A model generated the notes under the pieces. The model did no database searches, was not told where the DNA came from, and worked only from the letters and a program-made list of their open reading frames with translations. Positions 22,742 through 31,385 of a stretch of DNA of 64,000 nt are shown piece by piece (the stretch's first letter is position 1; the number at the start of each line of letters is the position of its first letter). The position numbers and the translations under genes were made by a program. The stretch comes from G965276765 sp965276765 (GTDB lineage Bacteria; Actinomycetota; Acidimicrobiia; Acidimicrobiales; Palsa-688), in the NCBI GenBank assembly GCA_965276765.1, contig OZ255627.1, positions 3,906,001-3,970,000 of the forward strand, in the 5' to 3' direction.

Positions 22742-24126
22742 GTCGGGCTCCCGAGGCGCACAAGCAGCTCACCGGCGGCGAGCAGGCCCCGCCAGAACTG
22801 GTCCATCACCATCCGCTCGTTGGGTGCGTGGATGCGGTCGTCGGGGAGGCCGACACCGAGGAAGAGCACCGGGGCCTCGAGGACCCGCCCGAGGGCCTCC
22901 TCGGGCCCGCTTCCACCCTCGCGTGTCCAGAGGGGAGGGGTGCCCCAGACGGCTGCGATCGCATCGCGCAGCGCTCCTGTCGCCGGATGGTCGAGCGGGG
23001 TGCGCGCCGGGGCAACACCCCCCTCGCCCGTGACGGCGACGTCGACACCGGGAGGCACGCGCTCGGCCACCCAGCGCCGGAACGCCGCCTCGATCTCGTC
23101 TGGACGCTGGTCGGGGACCAGGCGGAGGGCCACCTTGAACCCGGCGGTAGCGGGCACGATGGTCTTCAGGCCAGGTCCGCCGTAACCGCCGTGGATTCCG
23201 ACGATCTCGGCCGTGGGGCGGACGCCGACCCGCTCGAGCGGGCTGTAACCCTCCTCTCCCTCCAGATAAGCGACGCCACCGGCTTGGGCCCTGAAGGCGA
23301 CCTCGTCGAAGGGTTGGGCGTCGAGCGACGCCTGCTCGGTGCCGGAGATGGCGGCGACCCGGTCGTAGAAGCCCGGCACGGTCACCCGGTGGCGATCATC
23401 GTGGAGGTCGGCGGCCAGCTCGGCGACAAGGCGAGCGGCGTTGGGAACCGTCCCGCCCCACGAGCCGCTGTGCAGGTCGATCGACGCCGTGCGGACCGTG
23501 ACGTCGAAGCCCACGAGGCCCCGCATGCTCATCGTCGCCGAAGGCACGTCCGGCGCCAGCATGCCGGTGTCGGAGACGACGACGATGTCGGCGGCGAGCT
23601 GCCCGCTGCGCTCGCGCAGGAGCGCCTCGAAGTGGGGGCTCCCGATCTCCTCCTCGCCCTCGATGAGAAACTTGAGGTTGACGGGAAGCTCGCCGCGGCG
23701 AGCGAGCAGGCCCCGGGCCGCCTCGATCTCGTAGAGCACCTGGCCCTTGTCGTCGATGGCGCCGCGCGCCCGACACTCGCCGTCGACGATGACCGGCTCA
23801 AACGGCGGCGAGGTCCATTCGTCTATGGGATCCACGGGTTGCACGTCGTGGTGGCCGTAGACGAGGACCGTCGGCGCGCCGGGACCGGCATGGAGCCAGT
23901 CGCCGTATACCGCCGGCAGCCCTGCGCCGCCTCCGGTCTCGAGCAGCTCCACGTGCTCGAAGCCGGCATCGCGAAGGAGGCCAGCGCCCAGGTGGGCCGA
24001 TGCGACCACGTCGGTCGACCGACCCGGCTCGGCCGAGATGGACGGGACCCGCAACCAGTCGAAGAGCGTGGAGGTGATGCGTTTCTCCTCCTCGTTCATC
24101 CAGCCTTCAAGCGCCAGTTCTGCCAT
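22738..24126 (-). CDS. M20 family dipeptidase/metallopeptidase
   Basis: About 462 residues. The M20 metal-site residues are in VYGHHDVQPV, GAIDDKGQVL, EGEEEIGS, VSDTGML and DRIHAPNERM. The dimerisation (lid) domain lies between, from about residue 190 to 320, with DLHSGSWGG. The pattern matches the group annotated as dipeptidases or carnosinase-like enzymes that remove amino acids from short peptides. ATG 24126 gives MAELALEGWMNEEEKRI, a typical start. Coupled by 4 bases to the Cys-rich gene downstream, and divergent from the lipoprotein hydrolase. Confidence 0.88.
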   Translation of the reverse strand: MAELALEGWMNEEEKRITSTLFDWLRVPSISAEPGRSTDVVASAHLGAGLLRDAGFEHVELLETGGGAGLPAVYGDWLHAGPGAPTVLVYGHHDVQPVDPIDEWTSPPFEPVIVDGECRARGAIDDKGQVLYEIEAARGLLARRGELPVNLKFLIEGEEEIGSPHFEALLRERSGQLAADIVVVSDTGMLAPDVPSATMSMRGLVGFDVTVRTASIDLHSGSWGGTVPNAARLVAELAADLHDDRHRVTVPGFYDRVAAISGTEQASLDAQPFDEVAFRAQAGGVAYLEGEEGYSPLERVGVRPTAEIVGIHGGYGGPGLKTIVPATAGFKVALRLVPDQRPDEIEAAFRRWVAERVPPGVDVAVTGEGGVAPARTPLDHPATGALRDAIAAVWGTPPLWTREGGSGPEEALGRVLEAPVLFLGVGLPDDRIHAPNERMVMDQFWRGLLAAGELLVRLGSPT

Positions 24127-24241
24127 GGCCCCGCACGGTACTAAGACACCGGGACCGAACCCAATGGCGGCGCCCGAGCTGGACCGAATTGGCACGGAGC
24201 CGGCGCCAGCGGGTCCGGGCGGCCCGATAGCCTCGGCCGTC

Positions 24242-25840
24242 GTGTTTCCAAAGCGAGCAGCCTGGTTGGTGGTCTTTGCCGCCGTTGCGGTCGTCGCCAC
24301 CGCATGCGGCTCGACATCACCGTCTGCCGCATCACCGTCCGTTCCTTCACCGTCATCAGCGACGAGTGGAGGTTCGGTGGCGAATGGTCGGCCCGCCTCG
24401 AGCGCGCCGACGTCGGCAGGAGGGACCACGACACCGACAACGGCGCAGGGTGTCGCCAAGGGCCGGGCGCTGCGTTGGTCGCCCTGTGGTGCCACCCAGG
24501 GACCGAGCGGCTACCAGTGCGCCACCCTGGAGGTTCCGCTCGACTACGCCCATCCGAGCCGCGGCACGATCGGCATCGCCCTCGACCGCCACGTCGCCAC
24601 CGGAACGCCGATCGGCTCCCTTCTCGTCAACCCCGGCGGGCCCGGTGTCTCCGGGGTCGACTACCTCCCCGACATCGTCGCCGAGCTGCAACCGGACATG
24701 CTCGCCCGCTTCAACATCGTCGGGTTCGACCCGAGAGGCGTGGGACGCAGCGACCCCGTGACCTGCGGGACGGGATCGCAACTCGACGCCGAGCTGAGCG
24801 TCGACCCGGCCCCGACGACCAAGGCGGGCTTCGCCTCACTCGTGGCCGCCGACCGCCGCTTCGTGGCCGGGTGCAAGGCGAGGAGTGGATCGCTGCTGCC
24901 GTACATCGGCACCGTGGAGGCGGCCACGGACATGGATCGCATCAGGATCGCCCTGGGTGAGCCCAAGCTCGACTACCTCGGCTTCTCCTACGGCACCTAC
25001 CTCGGCGCCGTGTACGCCCGGATGTTTCCTACGCACATTCGGGCGATGGTCCTCGACGGGGCCATCGATCCCGCCCTCAGCGCCGTGGCGACCGTCGACG
25101 CGCAATCGTCCGCCCTCGAACGCGAGCTCACCGCCTTCTTCGCGGCATGCTCGAAGGGCGAGTGTGGCTGGAAGCCGAGCAGCGACCTTTCCGCCGACTT
25201 CCAGGCCCTCCTCGCCAAGGTCCGTGCCCACCCGGTGACCGTGGCCGGCTCCACCCAGCAGGTCAATGCCGCCGTGTTGCTCTACGGGGCGGCTGCGGCG
25301 CTCTACAGCCCGCAGGAGTGGACGACGCTCGGCCAGGCCCTGACCTCCCTCGGTCAGGGCCAGGGAAGCCCGATCCTGGCCCTGTTCGACAACTATCTGG
25401 GCCGCGCGAGCAACGGGACCTACAGCAACGAGATCGAGGCTGAGACCGCCGTCGACTGTGCCGACGGCCCCGTCCCCAACCTGAGCGGCCTGCGCGCCGA
25501 CGCCAGCGCGGCAGAGAAGGGAGCTCCGGTCTTTGGCCTGCTCGACCTCTACAGCGAGGCCACCTGCTCCATCTGGCCGGTGAAGGTCACGACGCCGAGG
25601 GCGCCGATCACCGCGGCCGGCTCCCCGCCGATCGTCGTCGTCGGGAGCACCGACGACCCGATCACGCCCTACGCGTGGGCCAAGGCCCTCGCCGGACAGC
25701 TGGCCAATGGCGTCCTCTTGACCAGGAGCGGCTATGGCCATACCGCCTATGGGTTCAGCAGCTGCATCCGCTCCCGGGTAGACAACTACTTCATCGGGTT
25801 AGCGGTCCCGCCCAAGGGGACGGTATGTCCGAGCGACTGA
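24242..25840 (+). CDS. Lipoprotein alpha/beta hydrolase, TAP-like (S33-type) peptidase
   Basis: A 532-residue predicted lipoprotein: basic start, hydrophobic stretch and lipobox VATAC with Cys22. A Ser/Thr-rich linker follows. The hydrolase domain has the oxyanion segment LLVNPGGPGVSG, FDPRGVGRSDP, and the nucleophile elbow GFSYGTYLG with Ser249. The TAP-like C-terminal domain includes VVGSTDDPITPYAW and the catalytic His in SGYGHTAYG. Homologues are secreted tripeptidyl aminopeptidases or proline iminopeptidases of Streptomyces and mycobacteria (CaeA/Hip1-like). A TAGCCT box 8 bases before GTG 24242 gives a near-leaderless start. Confidence 0.86.
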   Translation: MFPKRAAWLVVFAAVAVVATACGSTSPSAASPSVPSPSSATSGGSVANGRPASSAPTSAGGTTTPTTAQGVAKGRALRWSPCGATQGPSGYQCATLEVPLDYAHPSRGTIGIALDRHVATGTPIGSLLVNPGGPGVSGVDYLPDIVAELQPDMLARFNIVGFDPRGVGRSDPVTCGTGSQLDAELSVDPAPTTKAGFASLVAADRRFVAGCKARSGSLLPYIGTVEAATDMDRIRIALGEPKLDYLGFSYGTYLGAVYARMFPTHIRAMVLDGAIDPALSAVATVDAQSSALERELTAFFAACSKGECGWKPSSDLSADFQALLAKVRAHPVTVAGSTQQVNAAVLLYGAAAALYSPQEWTTLGQALTSLGQGQGSPILALFDNYLGRASNGTYSNEIEAETAVDCADGPVPNLSGLRADASAAEKGAPVFGLLDLYSEATCSIWPVKVTTPRAPITAAGSPPIVVVGSTDDPITPYAWAKALAGQLANGVLLTRSGYGHTAYGFSSCIRSRVDNYFIGLAVPPKGTVCPSD

Positions 25841-26046
25841 CGTCGGCACAGGTCGCGGATATCCGCGCCCGCCTGGCCGGCATCGCCGACGAGCTCACCG
25901 ACCTGGCCATGGAGACACTGCGCCGGTCGATCGAAGAGGGTGGTCGCGACGTACCGCTCGAAGAGAAGCGGATGAACCGGGCCAGACGAGCGGTAGAAAA
26001 GGCGGCCGCCATCCTGGCCGATCCGGGCGAGGAGCCCGACCCCTGA
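25825..26046 (+). CDS. Small helical protein of unknown function
   Basis: A 73-residue protein, MSERLTSAQVADIRARLAGI, followed by further long helices (ELTDLAMETLRRSIEEGG, EEKRMNRARRAVEKAAAIL). It overlaps the end of the hydrolase gene by 16 bases, with an AAGGGGA ribosome site before its ATG, so the two are co-transcribed. No signal peptide or membrane segment. I do not recognise a family. Confidence 0.7.
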   Translation: MSERLTSAQVADIRARLAGIADELTDLAMETLRRSIEEGGRDVPLEEKRMNRARRAVEKAAAILADPGEEPDP

Positions 26047-26051
26047 GCTCG

Positions 26052-26117
26052 ACCCGCCACCCGACCCCGCCACGACCCGCCACCCGACCCGACCCTGCCA
26101 CCCAACCCGCCACCCGA
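26052..26117. repeat. Three dispersed copies of a 13-bp unit between convergent genes
   Basis: ACCCGCCACCCGA occurs at 26052-26064, 26075-26087 and 26105-26117, with related ACCC-rich sequence between. The 80-base gap between two convergent genes consists almost wholly of this repeat. Confidence 0.75.
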
Positions 26118-26126
26118 ACCCGGCTC

Positions 26127-27236
26127 CTACGTCACAGGCGGACGGAGCATCGGTGGGGGTGGGGCGCTCGGCAGCAGGTTGACGGCGTCGATCAGGTCCC
26201 GGAGCCGGGCGTAGGACATCCGGTCGAAGCGCAGGGCCAGGCGGGCCAGACCTGGGAACTCGTCGCTGCGGCCCTCGGCCGGCAGCGGACCGGTGCTTAC
26301 TTCGATCGGTCCACGGATGACGTCGGCGAACTCCCTGGCCAGCTCGTCGGCCTCCGCCTCGCTCGGGGCGACCTCCACGCGTATGGCGAGCGTGTCACCC
26401 ACCCAGCGAAGGGAGTGGTAGTTGCGGTAGAAGCCGAGCAGCTCGGCGGCGGCGTCGTCGACGTTGTCGGTGATGCGGTAGAGCCGATGATCGGCGGGGC
26501 TGATCAGGCGCCGGGCGCCGACCTCGTCGACGACGAAGTTCTGCCAGGCCCGCCAGTACCCGCCGCCGGGGACATCGATGAGCACGACCGGCGCCGGCTC
26601 CGCCTTGCCGGTCTGCAGCAGCGTCAGCAGCTCGAAGGCCTCGTCGAGGGTGCCGAACCCGCCCGGCAGCACCGCGTAGCCGTAGGACTCCTTGATCAGC
26701 AGCAGTTTGCGGGTGAAGAAGTACTTCATCGACACGAGCCTGGGGTTGGAGGCGATGAACTCGTTGGCGCCCTGCTCGAAGGGGAGCCGGATGTTGATCC
26801 CGAAGGCGTGGTCGGTGCCCGCCCCCTCGAGCCCGGCCGCCATGATCCCGGGACCGGCCCCGGTGACCGTCGACCAGCCGTGGTCGGCGAGCAGGGCGGC
26901 CAGGTCGCGGGCCTGGGCGTAGAGGGGATCGCTCGGCGCGGTCCTGGCCGAACCGAACATGGTGACCTTGCGGACGTGGCGGTAGGGCGCGAAGACCTCG
27001 AAGCCGTCGGCCATCTCCCGCAACGCGGCGTTGGCGATCTTGAGGTCGAGGCGGTCCGAGCGGTCTGTCGAGAGGCGTACGACGGTGGCGAACAGCTCGA
27101 GGAGCTGATCTCGGTTGCCTCGAGCTCCGAGCTCGTCGAGCAACTCGCCCAGGCGCCGGTCGATCTCGGGGCGACCGGTCGACCCGCGTCGCGACCGCGG
27201 GGGTGCCGGCGTCCGCCCCGGCCGAGCCGGGGTCAC
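26127..27236 (-). CDS. LOG family (TIGR00730-type) Rossmann protein
   Basis: A 369-residue protein. The LOG/lysine-decarboxylase-like fold is marked by VTMFGSAR, TGAGPGIMAAGLEGA, SMKYFFTRKLLLI and the hallmark PGGFGTLDEAFE. Characterised LOG proteins release cytokinin bases or cleave nucleoside monophosphates. This one has about 90 extra residues in front and 100 behind the core, as in the larger bacterial subgroup, so the substrate may differ. The GTG start at 27236 lies inside a 17-bp tandem repeat. It ends the tkt-tal-pgl gene group, so it may be co-transcribed with it. Confidence 0.83.
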   Translation of the reverse strand: MTPARPGRTPAPPRSRRGSTGRPEIDRRLGELLDELGARGNRDQLLELFATVVRLSTDRSDRLDLKIANAALREMADGFEVFAPYRHVRKVTMFGSARTAPSDPLYAQARDLAALLADHGWSTVTGAGPGIMAAGLEGAGTDHAFGINIRLPFEQGANEFIASNPRLVSMKYFFTRKLLLIKESYGYAVLPGGFGTLDEAFELLTLLQTGKAEPAPVVLIDVPGGGYWRAWQNFVVDEVGARRLISPADHRLYRITDNVDDAAAELLGFYRNYHSLRWVGDTLAIRVEVAPSEAEADELAREFADVIRGPIEVSTGPLPAEGRSDEFPGLARLALRFDRMSYARLRDLIDAVNLLPSAPPPPMLRPPVT

Positions 27237-27314
27237 GAGCGAGCCGGGGTCACGAGCGAGCCGGGGTCACGAGCGAGCCGGGGTCACGAGCGAGCCGGGG
27301 TCACGAGCGAGCCG
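27224..27314. repeat. Five tandem copies of a 17-bp unit holding the LOG start codon
   Basis: GAGCCGGGGTCACGAGC is repeated exactly at 27224-27240, 27241-27257, 27258-27274, 27275-27291 and 27292-27308, with a partial sixth copy. On the minus strand each copy contains a GTG codon; the copy nearest the gene supplies the LOG start at 27236. A stop codon in that frame occurs within the third copy. Confidence 0.9.
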
Positions 27315-27332
27315 AAGCCGGTCGCACCGGGG

Positions 27333-28013
27333 TCACGTCCGCGGGAGGCGAGCGGGCGCGGCATCGGTGTCGACCAACCAGACGACCCGGTCGGCGTCGA
27401 CTCGGCCGGCGGGAAGGTCGGCGCCGTCGATCACGGCCTGCAGTGTGTCGCGCTTGGACGCCCCGGCCACGGTGAAGATGACGAGGCGGGCGCGGTTGAT
27501 CGCCGAGAACGTCAGCGTGAGGCGGGGATGCGGGTTGAGGCCCGACGGGTCGTCGTTGCGAGCGACGAGCTGGCCGGGGTCGGCATCGAGCGCCGCCGAG
27601 CCGGGGAATAGCGACGCGGTGTGGCCGTCGGGTCCCATGCCGAGATGGATGACGTCGAGCTTGCCGACCTCGCCGACGCGTAGGGCGTAGGAGTCGGGGC
27701 CCTCGTCGCAGCTCATCGGGTAGACGGCGTTGGCGGCGCCGACCCTCTCGAGGAGGGCCGTGCGTCCGAGGAGCTGGTTGGAGGCCGGGTCGCCGGCGGG
27801 CACGCAGCGCTCGTCGCCCCAGTAGATGTTGACCGAGAGCCAGTCGACGGTCGCTTCACTCTCGGTGGCGAGACGCTCGTAGCAGGGTGTCGCCGTGCTT
27901 CCCCCGGACAGAGCCAGGCTGAACAGCTCGTCGGGCCGCTCCTGATAGGCGCGGATCACCGTCGATGCGAACGCCCCGGGCAGGTCTTCGACGACCGTCA
28001 GTTCTCCGTGCAC
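27333..28013 (-). CDS. pgl: 6-phosphogluconolactonase
   Basis: About 226 residues, normal for the family. It hydrolyses 6-phosphogluconolactone in the oxidative pentose phosphate pathway. Visible motifs are LALSGGSTATPCYE, VNIYWGDERCVP, SNQLLGR and the phosphate-binding GMGPDGHTASLFPGS. GTG 28013 is preferred because a TAGTGT box ends 7 bases upstream on the minus strand; an in-frame GTG at 28022 would lie inside that box. It follows tal by 104 bases. In related actinobacteria zwf and opcA stand between these two genes; they are missing here. Confidence 0.92.
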   Translation of the reverse strand: MHGELTVVEDLPGAFASTVIRAYQERPDELFSLALSGGSTATPCYERLATESEATVDWLSVNIYWGDERCVPAGDPASNQLLGRTALLERVGAANAVYPMSCDEGPDSYALRVGEVGKLDVIHLGMGPDGHTASLFPGSAALDADPGQLVARNDDPSGLNPHPRLTLTFSAINRARLVIFTVAGASKRDTLQAVIDGADLPAGRVDADRVVWLVDTDAAPARLPRT

Positions 28014-28117
28014 GGCGAGCACACTACTGAGATCCGGTGGCCCCTTCCGGCCCTTCGACCCGTCAACTGGCGCCGACCGACCGGTGCCCCTCCGGCCGAG
28101 AGGCGCGCTTCACCCGG

Positions 28118-29224
28118 TCAGGTCCCCTTCTGCAGAGCGGTGGCCTTGTCGGTGAGGGACTGCAGGAGCTCGTCGAAGCTCTTGGCGAAGCTGGCCACAC
28201 CCTCGTCCTCGAGGACCCTGGCCACGTCCGCCATGTCCACGCCGACCTCGGCGAGACGGTCGAGGTGGGCCTTGGCCCCCTCGGCGTCCTTGTCGACGGT
28301 GCGGGCGACGGTGCCATGGTCACTGAAGGCGTCAACGGTGGCGTCGGGCATGGTGTCGACGGTGTGGGGCCCGATCAGGCTGTCGACGTAGAGCAGGTCA
28401 GGATAGGCCTTGTTCTTGGTGGACGTCGACGCCCACAGCGGCCGCTGGACGTTGGCCCCCCTGGCCGCGAGGGCCTCCCACCTGGCGCCGTGGAACCGCT
28501 CCTCAAAGAGCGAGTACGCCATGCGGGCCTGCGCCACGGCCGCCTTCCCCTGAAGGTCGACTGCGGCGGGGGAGCCGATGGCGTCGAGCCTGCGGTCGAC
28601 CTCGGTGTCGACCCGACTCACGAAAAACGAAGCCACGCTGTGCACCGTCGACAGGTCGCCCCCGGCGGCGTCGAAGGCCTCGAGACCGGAGACGTAGGCA
28701 TCGATGACGGCGTCGTAGCGGTCGATGGAGAAGATGAGGGTGACGTTGATGTTGCGGCCCTCGGAGATCATCGTGCGGATGGCAGGAATGCCCTCCTTGG
28801 TCGCCGGTATCTTCACCATGAGGTTGGGCAGGTCGATGCGCTGGTGGAGGTCTCGGGCCGCCGTGGTCGTGCCATCGGTGTCGGTGGCGAGCGCGGGGGA
28901 GACCTCGAGCGAGACGAAACCGTCGCCGCCACCGCCGGCGTCGTGGACGGGCCGGAGGATGGCGCAGGCGTTGATCACGTCCTCGATGGCCATGTCCCAA
29001 AAGGCGTGCTCGACGGGGCCCTTCTCGACGAGGCCGGCAAACTGCTCGTCGTAGGCGTCGGAGCCGGTCATGGCCTTCTCGAAGATCGTGGGGTTGGACG
29101 TCACCCCCCTGATGCCCCGGTCGACCAGGTCCTGCAGGCCGCCGCCCTTGATGCTCGGGCGGTTGAGGTTGTCGATCCAGGGGCTCTGGCCCTGGTCATC
29201 GAAGAGTTGGTGGAGCAGTGTCAT
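28118..29224 (-). CDS. tal: Transaldolase
   Basis: A 368-residue transaldolase of the long actinobacterial type. It moves a dihydroxyacetone unit between sugar phosphates in the non-oxidative pentose phosphate pathway. The N-terminal IRGVTSNPTIFEKAM block and the Schiff-base Lys in LMVKIPATKEG are present, with VTLIFSIDRYDAVIDAY and a C-terminal ADVARVLEDEGVASF. The ATG overlaps the tkt stop (ATGA), so the genes are co-translated. Confidence 0.95.
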   Translation of the reverse strand: MTLLHQLFDDQGQSPWIDNLNRPSIKGGGLQDLVDRGIRGVTSNPTIFEKAMTGSDAYDEQFAGLVEKGPVEHAFWDMAIEDVINACAILRPVHDAGGGGDGFVSLEVSPALATDTDGTTTAARDLHQRIDLPNLMVKIPATKEGIPAIRTMISEGRNINVTLIFSIDRYDAVIDAYVSGLEAFDAAGGDLSTVHSVASFFVSRVDTEVDRRLDAIGSPAAVDLQGKAAVAQARMAYSLFEERFHGARWEALAARGANVQRPLWASTSTKNKAYPDLLYVDSLIGPHTVDTMPDATVDAFSDHGTVARTVDKDAEGAKAHLDRLAEVGVDMADVARVLEDEGVASFAKSFDELLQSLTDKATALQKGT

Positions 29225-31296
29225 GCGTCCTCCTGTGATTCGTCGGCTGCAGTGTCGTAGCCGGGAGTGCCGTAGCCGGCAGCGTCGTTGAGTGCGGCAT
29301 CGTTGTCGTCGAGGGCAAAGTCGCCGAGGTCGTCGAGTAGGGACTGGGCCCTGGCAACGACGTTGTCGACGGTGAAGCCGAGCTCGGCCATCACCTCTGC
29401 ACTCGGGCCCGAGAGACCAAAGCGGTCGAGGGCGACGGAGTCGTCGGCCCACTTGGCCCAGCCAAACGACGTCGCCGCCTCGACAGAGAGGATCGGCGAA
29501 CCGGGTCCGAGCACGACGTCTTGGTAGTCGTCGCCCTGCTCCTCGAAGAGATCCCAGCTGGGCATGGACACGACCCTGGCACTGATGCCTTCATCGGCCA
29601 GCCGGGCGGCCGCTTGGACGCAGAGCGATACCTCAGAGCCGGTGCCGACGAGGACGATGTCGGGGTCGTCATCGCCGCCGACGAGCACGTAGGCGCCTCG
29701 CTCGAGCTCGTTACCGAGCTCGAGGGTGCCTTCGAGGACGGGAACGTTCTGGCGACTGAGGATCAGCGCCGTCGGCCCGTCCCTTTCGACGGCGACCCGG
29801 AAGGCGTGGGCGGACTCGTTGGCGTCGGCGGGGCGGATGACCCGCAGCCCCGGCATGGCCCGCATGGCCGCGAGCTGCTCGACCGGTTCGTGGGTGGGGC
29901 CGTCCTCTCCGACGCCGATGGAGTCGTGGGTCCAGAAGTAGATGACCTTGGCGCCGGAGATGGCAGCCAGGCGGACCGAGCCGCGCATGTAGTCGCTGAA
30001 GACAAAGAACGTCCCGCCGACAGGCACGGCGCCCCCGTGCAGGCTGAGCCCGTTCATGACGCCGCCCATGGCGTGCTCGCGCACTCCGTAGGCGATGGCC
30101 CGACCTTCGGGATGCTCGATGCTCTGGCGCTCGGCGCCGTCGAGCTTCGTGCCGGTATTGCCCGTGAGGTCGGCGCCGCCGGCGACGAGGCCGGGGATCT
30201 TCGGTGCGGTGGCGTTGAGGACCTTGTTCATCGAGTGGCGGGTCGCCACCTGCTCGCCGGCCTGCTCCCAGCGGGGGAGCAGGTCCTCCCAGCCCTCCAT
30301 GCCCCGGTTGGCCCAGAGGGCGTCCCATTCCTCGCGGTCGCCGCCCCATGCGGCCAGGCGCTTCTCCCAGTCGTGGCGCAGGGCCTGGCCACGCGGGATC
30401 GTCTCCCGGTACATCTCGAGGACGTCGTCGGGGACGTAGAAGTCCTTGTCGGGCGGGAGGCCGAGGATCTCCTTGGTGGCCTTCACCTCATCCTCGCCGA
30501 GTGGACTGCCGTGGGCCGAAGGGCTGTCGGTCTTGTGGGGTGCCGGGTAGCCGATGTGGCTGCGCAGCACGAGAAACGACGGCTTGTCCTCGACGGCCAT
30601 GGCCCGGCGCACGGCGGCCTCGAGCCCGTCGGTGTCGTTGGCCATCTCGCCCAGGTCCTCGACGTGCCAGCCGTAGGCCTCGAAGCGCTTGGCCGGGTCG
30701 TCGGAGAGGGCCAGCTCGGTGGGGCCGTCGATCGTGATGTGGTTGTCGTCGTAGACGTAGACGAGCCGTCCGAGGCCGAGGTGACCGGCGAGGGATGCGG
30801 CCTCGTGACTGATGCCTTCCATCAGATCGCCGTCGCTGCAGATGACGAACGTGTGGTGGTCGACGAGGTCTGGGCTGTAGCGGCTGCGGAGGATGCGCTC
30901 GGCCACGCCGAGGCCGACGCCGTTGGCGACTCCCTGTCCGAGGGGTCCAGTGGTGACCTCGATGCCCGGGGCGTGGTGGACCTCGGGGTGCCCGGGGCAA
31001 CGGCTGTGGACCTGCCGAAATGCCTCGAGGTCCTCCAGTTCGAGCCCGTAGCCGGTCAGATACAGCATCGAGTACAGGAGGATGCAGGCGTGACCGCAGG
31101 AGAGCACGAAGCGGTCACGGTCGGGCCAGTCCGGCTCGGTCGGGTCGAAGCGCATGATCCGCTTCCAGAGGACGTGGGCGAGGGGGGCGAGGGCCATGGC
31201 CGTACCCGGATGCCCGGAGTTGGCCTTTTGAGGGGCGTCCATGGCCAGGCCACGGATGACGTTGATGCCGCGCTGCTCGAGATCAGGGTCGCTCAT
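29221..31296 (-). CDS. tkt: Transketolase
   Basis: A 691-residue thiamine diphosphate enzyme that transfers two-carbon units between sugar phosphates. Visible blocks are SGHPGTAMALAPLAHVLW at the start, the ThDP/Mg motif CSDGDLMEGISHEAASLAG with VYDDNHITIDG, the Pyr-domain GVREHAMGGVMNGL, and the C-terminal SVEAATSFGWAKWADD. The last 30 residues are an unusual Asp/Ala/Tyr-rich tail (DDNDAALNDAAGYGTPGYDT). ATG 31296 was chosen over an in-frame TTG at 31305; a TAGGGT box lies 8 bases upstream. First gene of the tkt-tal-pgl group. Confidence 0.96.
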   Translation of the reverse strand: MSDPDLEQRGINVIRGLAMDAPQKANSGHPGTAMALAPLAHVLWKRIMRFDPTEPDWPDRDRFVLSCGHACILLYSMLYLTGYGLELEDLEAFRQVHSRCPGHPEVHHAPGIEVTTGPLGQGVANGVGLGVAERILRSRYSPDLVDHHTFVICSDGDLMEGISHEAASLAGHLGLGRLVYVYDDNHITIDGPTELALSDDPAKRFEAYGWHVEDLGEMANDTDGLEAAVRRAMAVEDKPSFLVLRSHIGYPAPHKTDSPSAHGSPLGEDEVKATKEILGLPPDKDFYVPDDVLEMYRETIPRGQALRHDWEKRLAAWGGDREEWDALWANRGMEGWEDLLPRWEQAGEQVATRHSMNKVLNATAPKIPGLVAGGADLTGNTGTKLDGAERQSIEHPEGRAIAYGVREHAMGGVMNGLSLHGGAVPVGGTFFVFSDYMRGSVRLAAISGAKVIYFWTHDSIGVGEDGPTHEPVEQLAAMRAMPGLRVIRPADANESAHAFRVAVERDGPTALILSRQNVPVLEGTLELGNELERGAYVLVGGDDDPDIVLVGTGSEVSLCVQAAARLADEGISARVVSMPSWDLFEEQGDDYQDVVLGPGSPILSVEAATSFGWAKWADDSVALDRFGLSGPSAEVMAELGFTVDNVVARAQSLLDDLGDFALDDNDAALNDAAGYGTPGYDTAADESQEDA

Positions 31297-31385
31297 ACGA
31301 CTCAACCCTACGTCAGGGCCGGCGAGGGGGAACCCGACTCGTCCTCGCGTTCACCCGATCGGGGGAGCGGCCTCGGTGGCGGCGA

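Noticed and set aside
27224..27314. CRISPR array
   Set aside because: Units are directly adjacent 17-mers with no spacers and no cas genes nearby; it is a simple tandem repeat.
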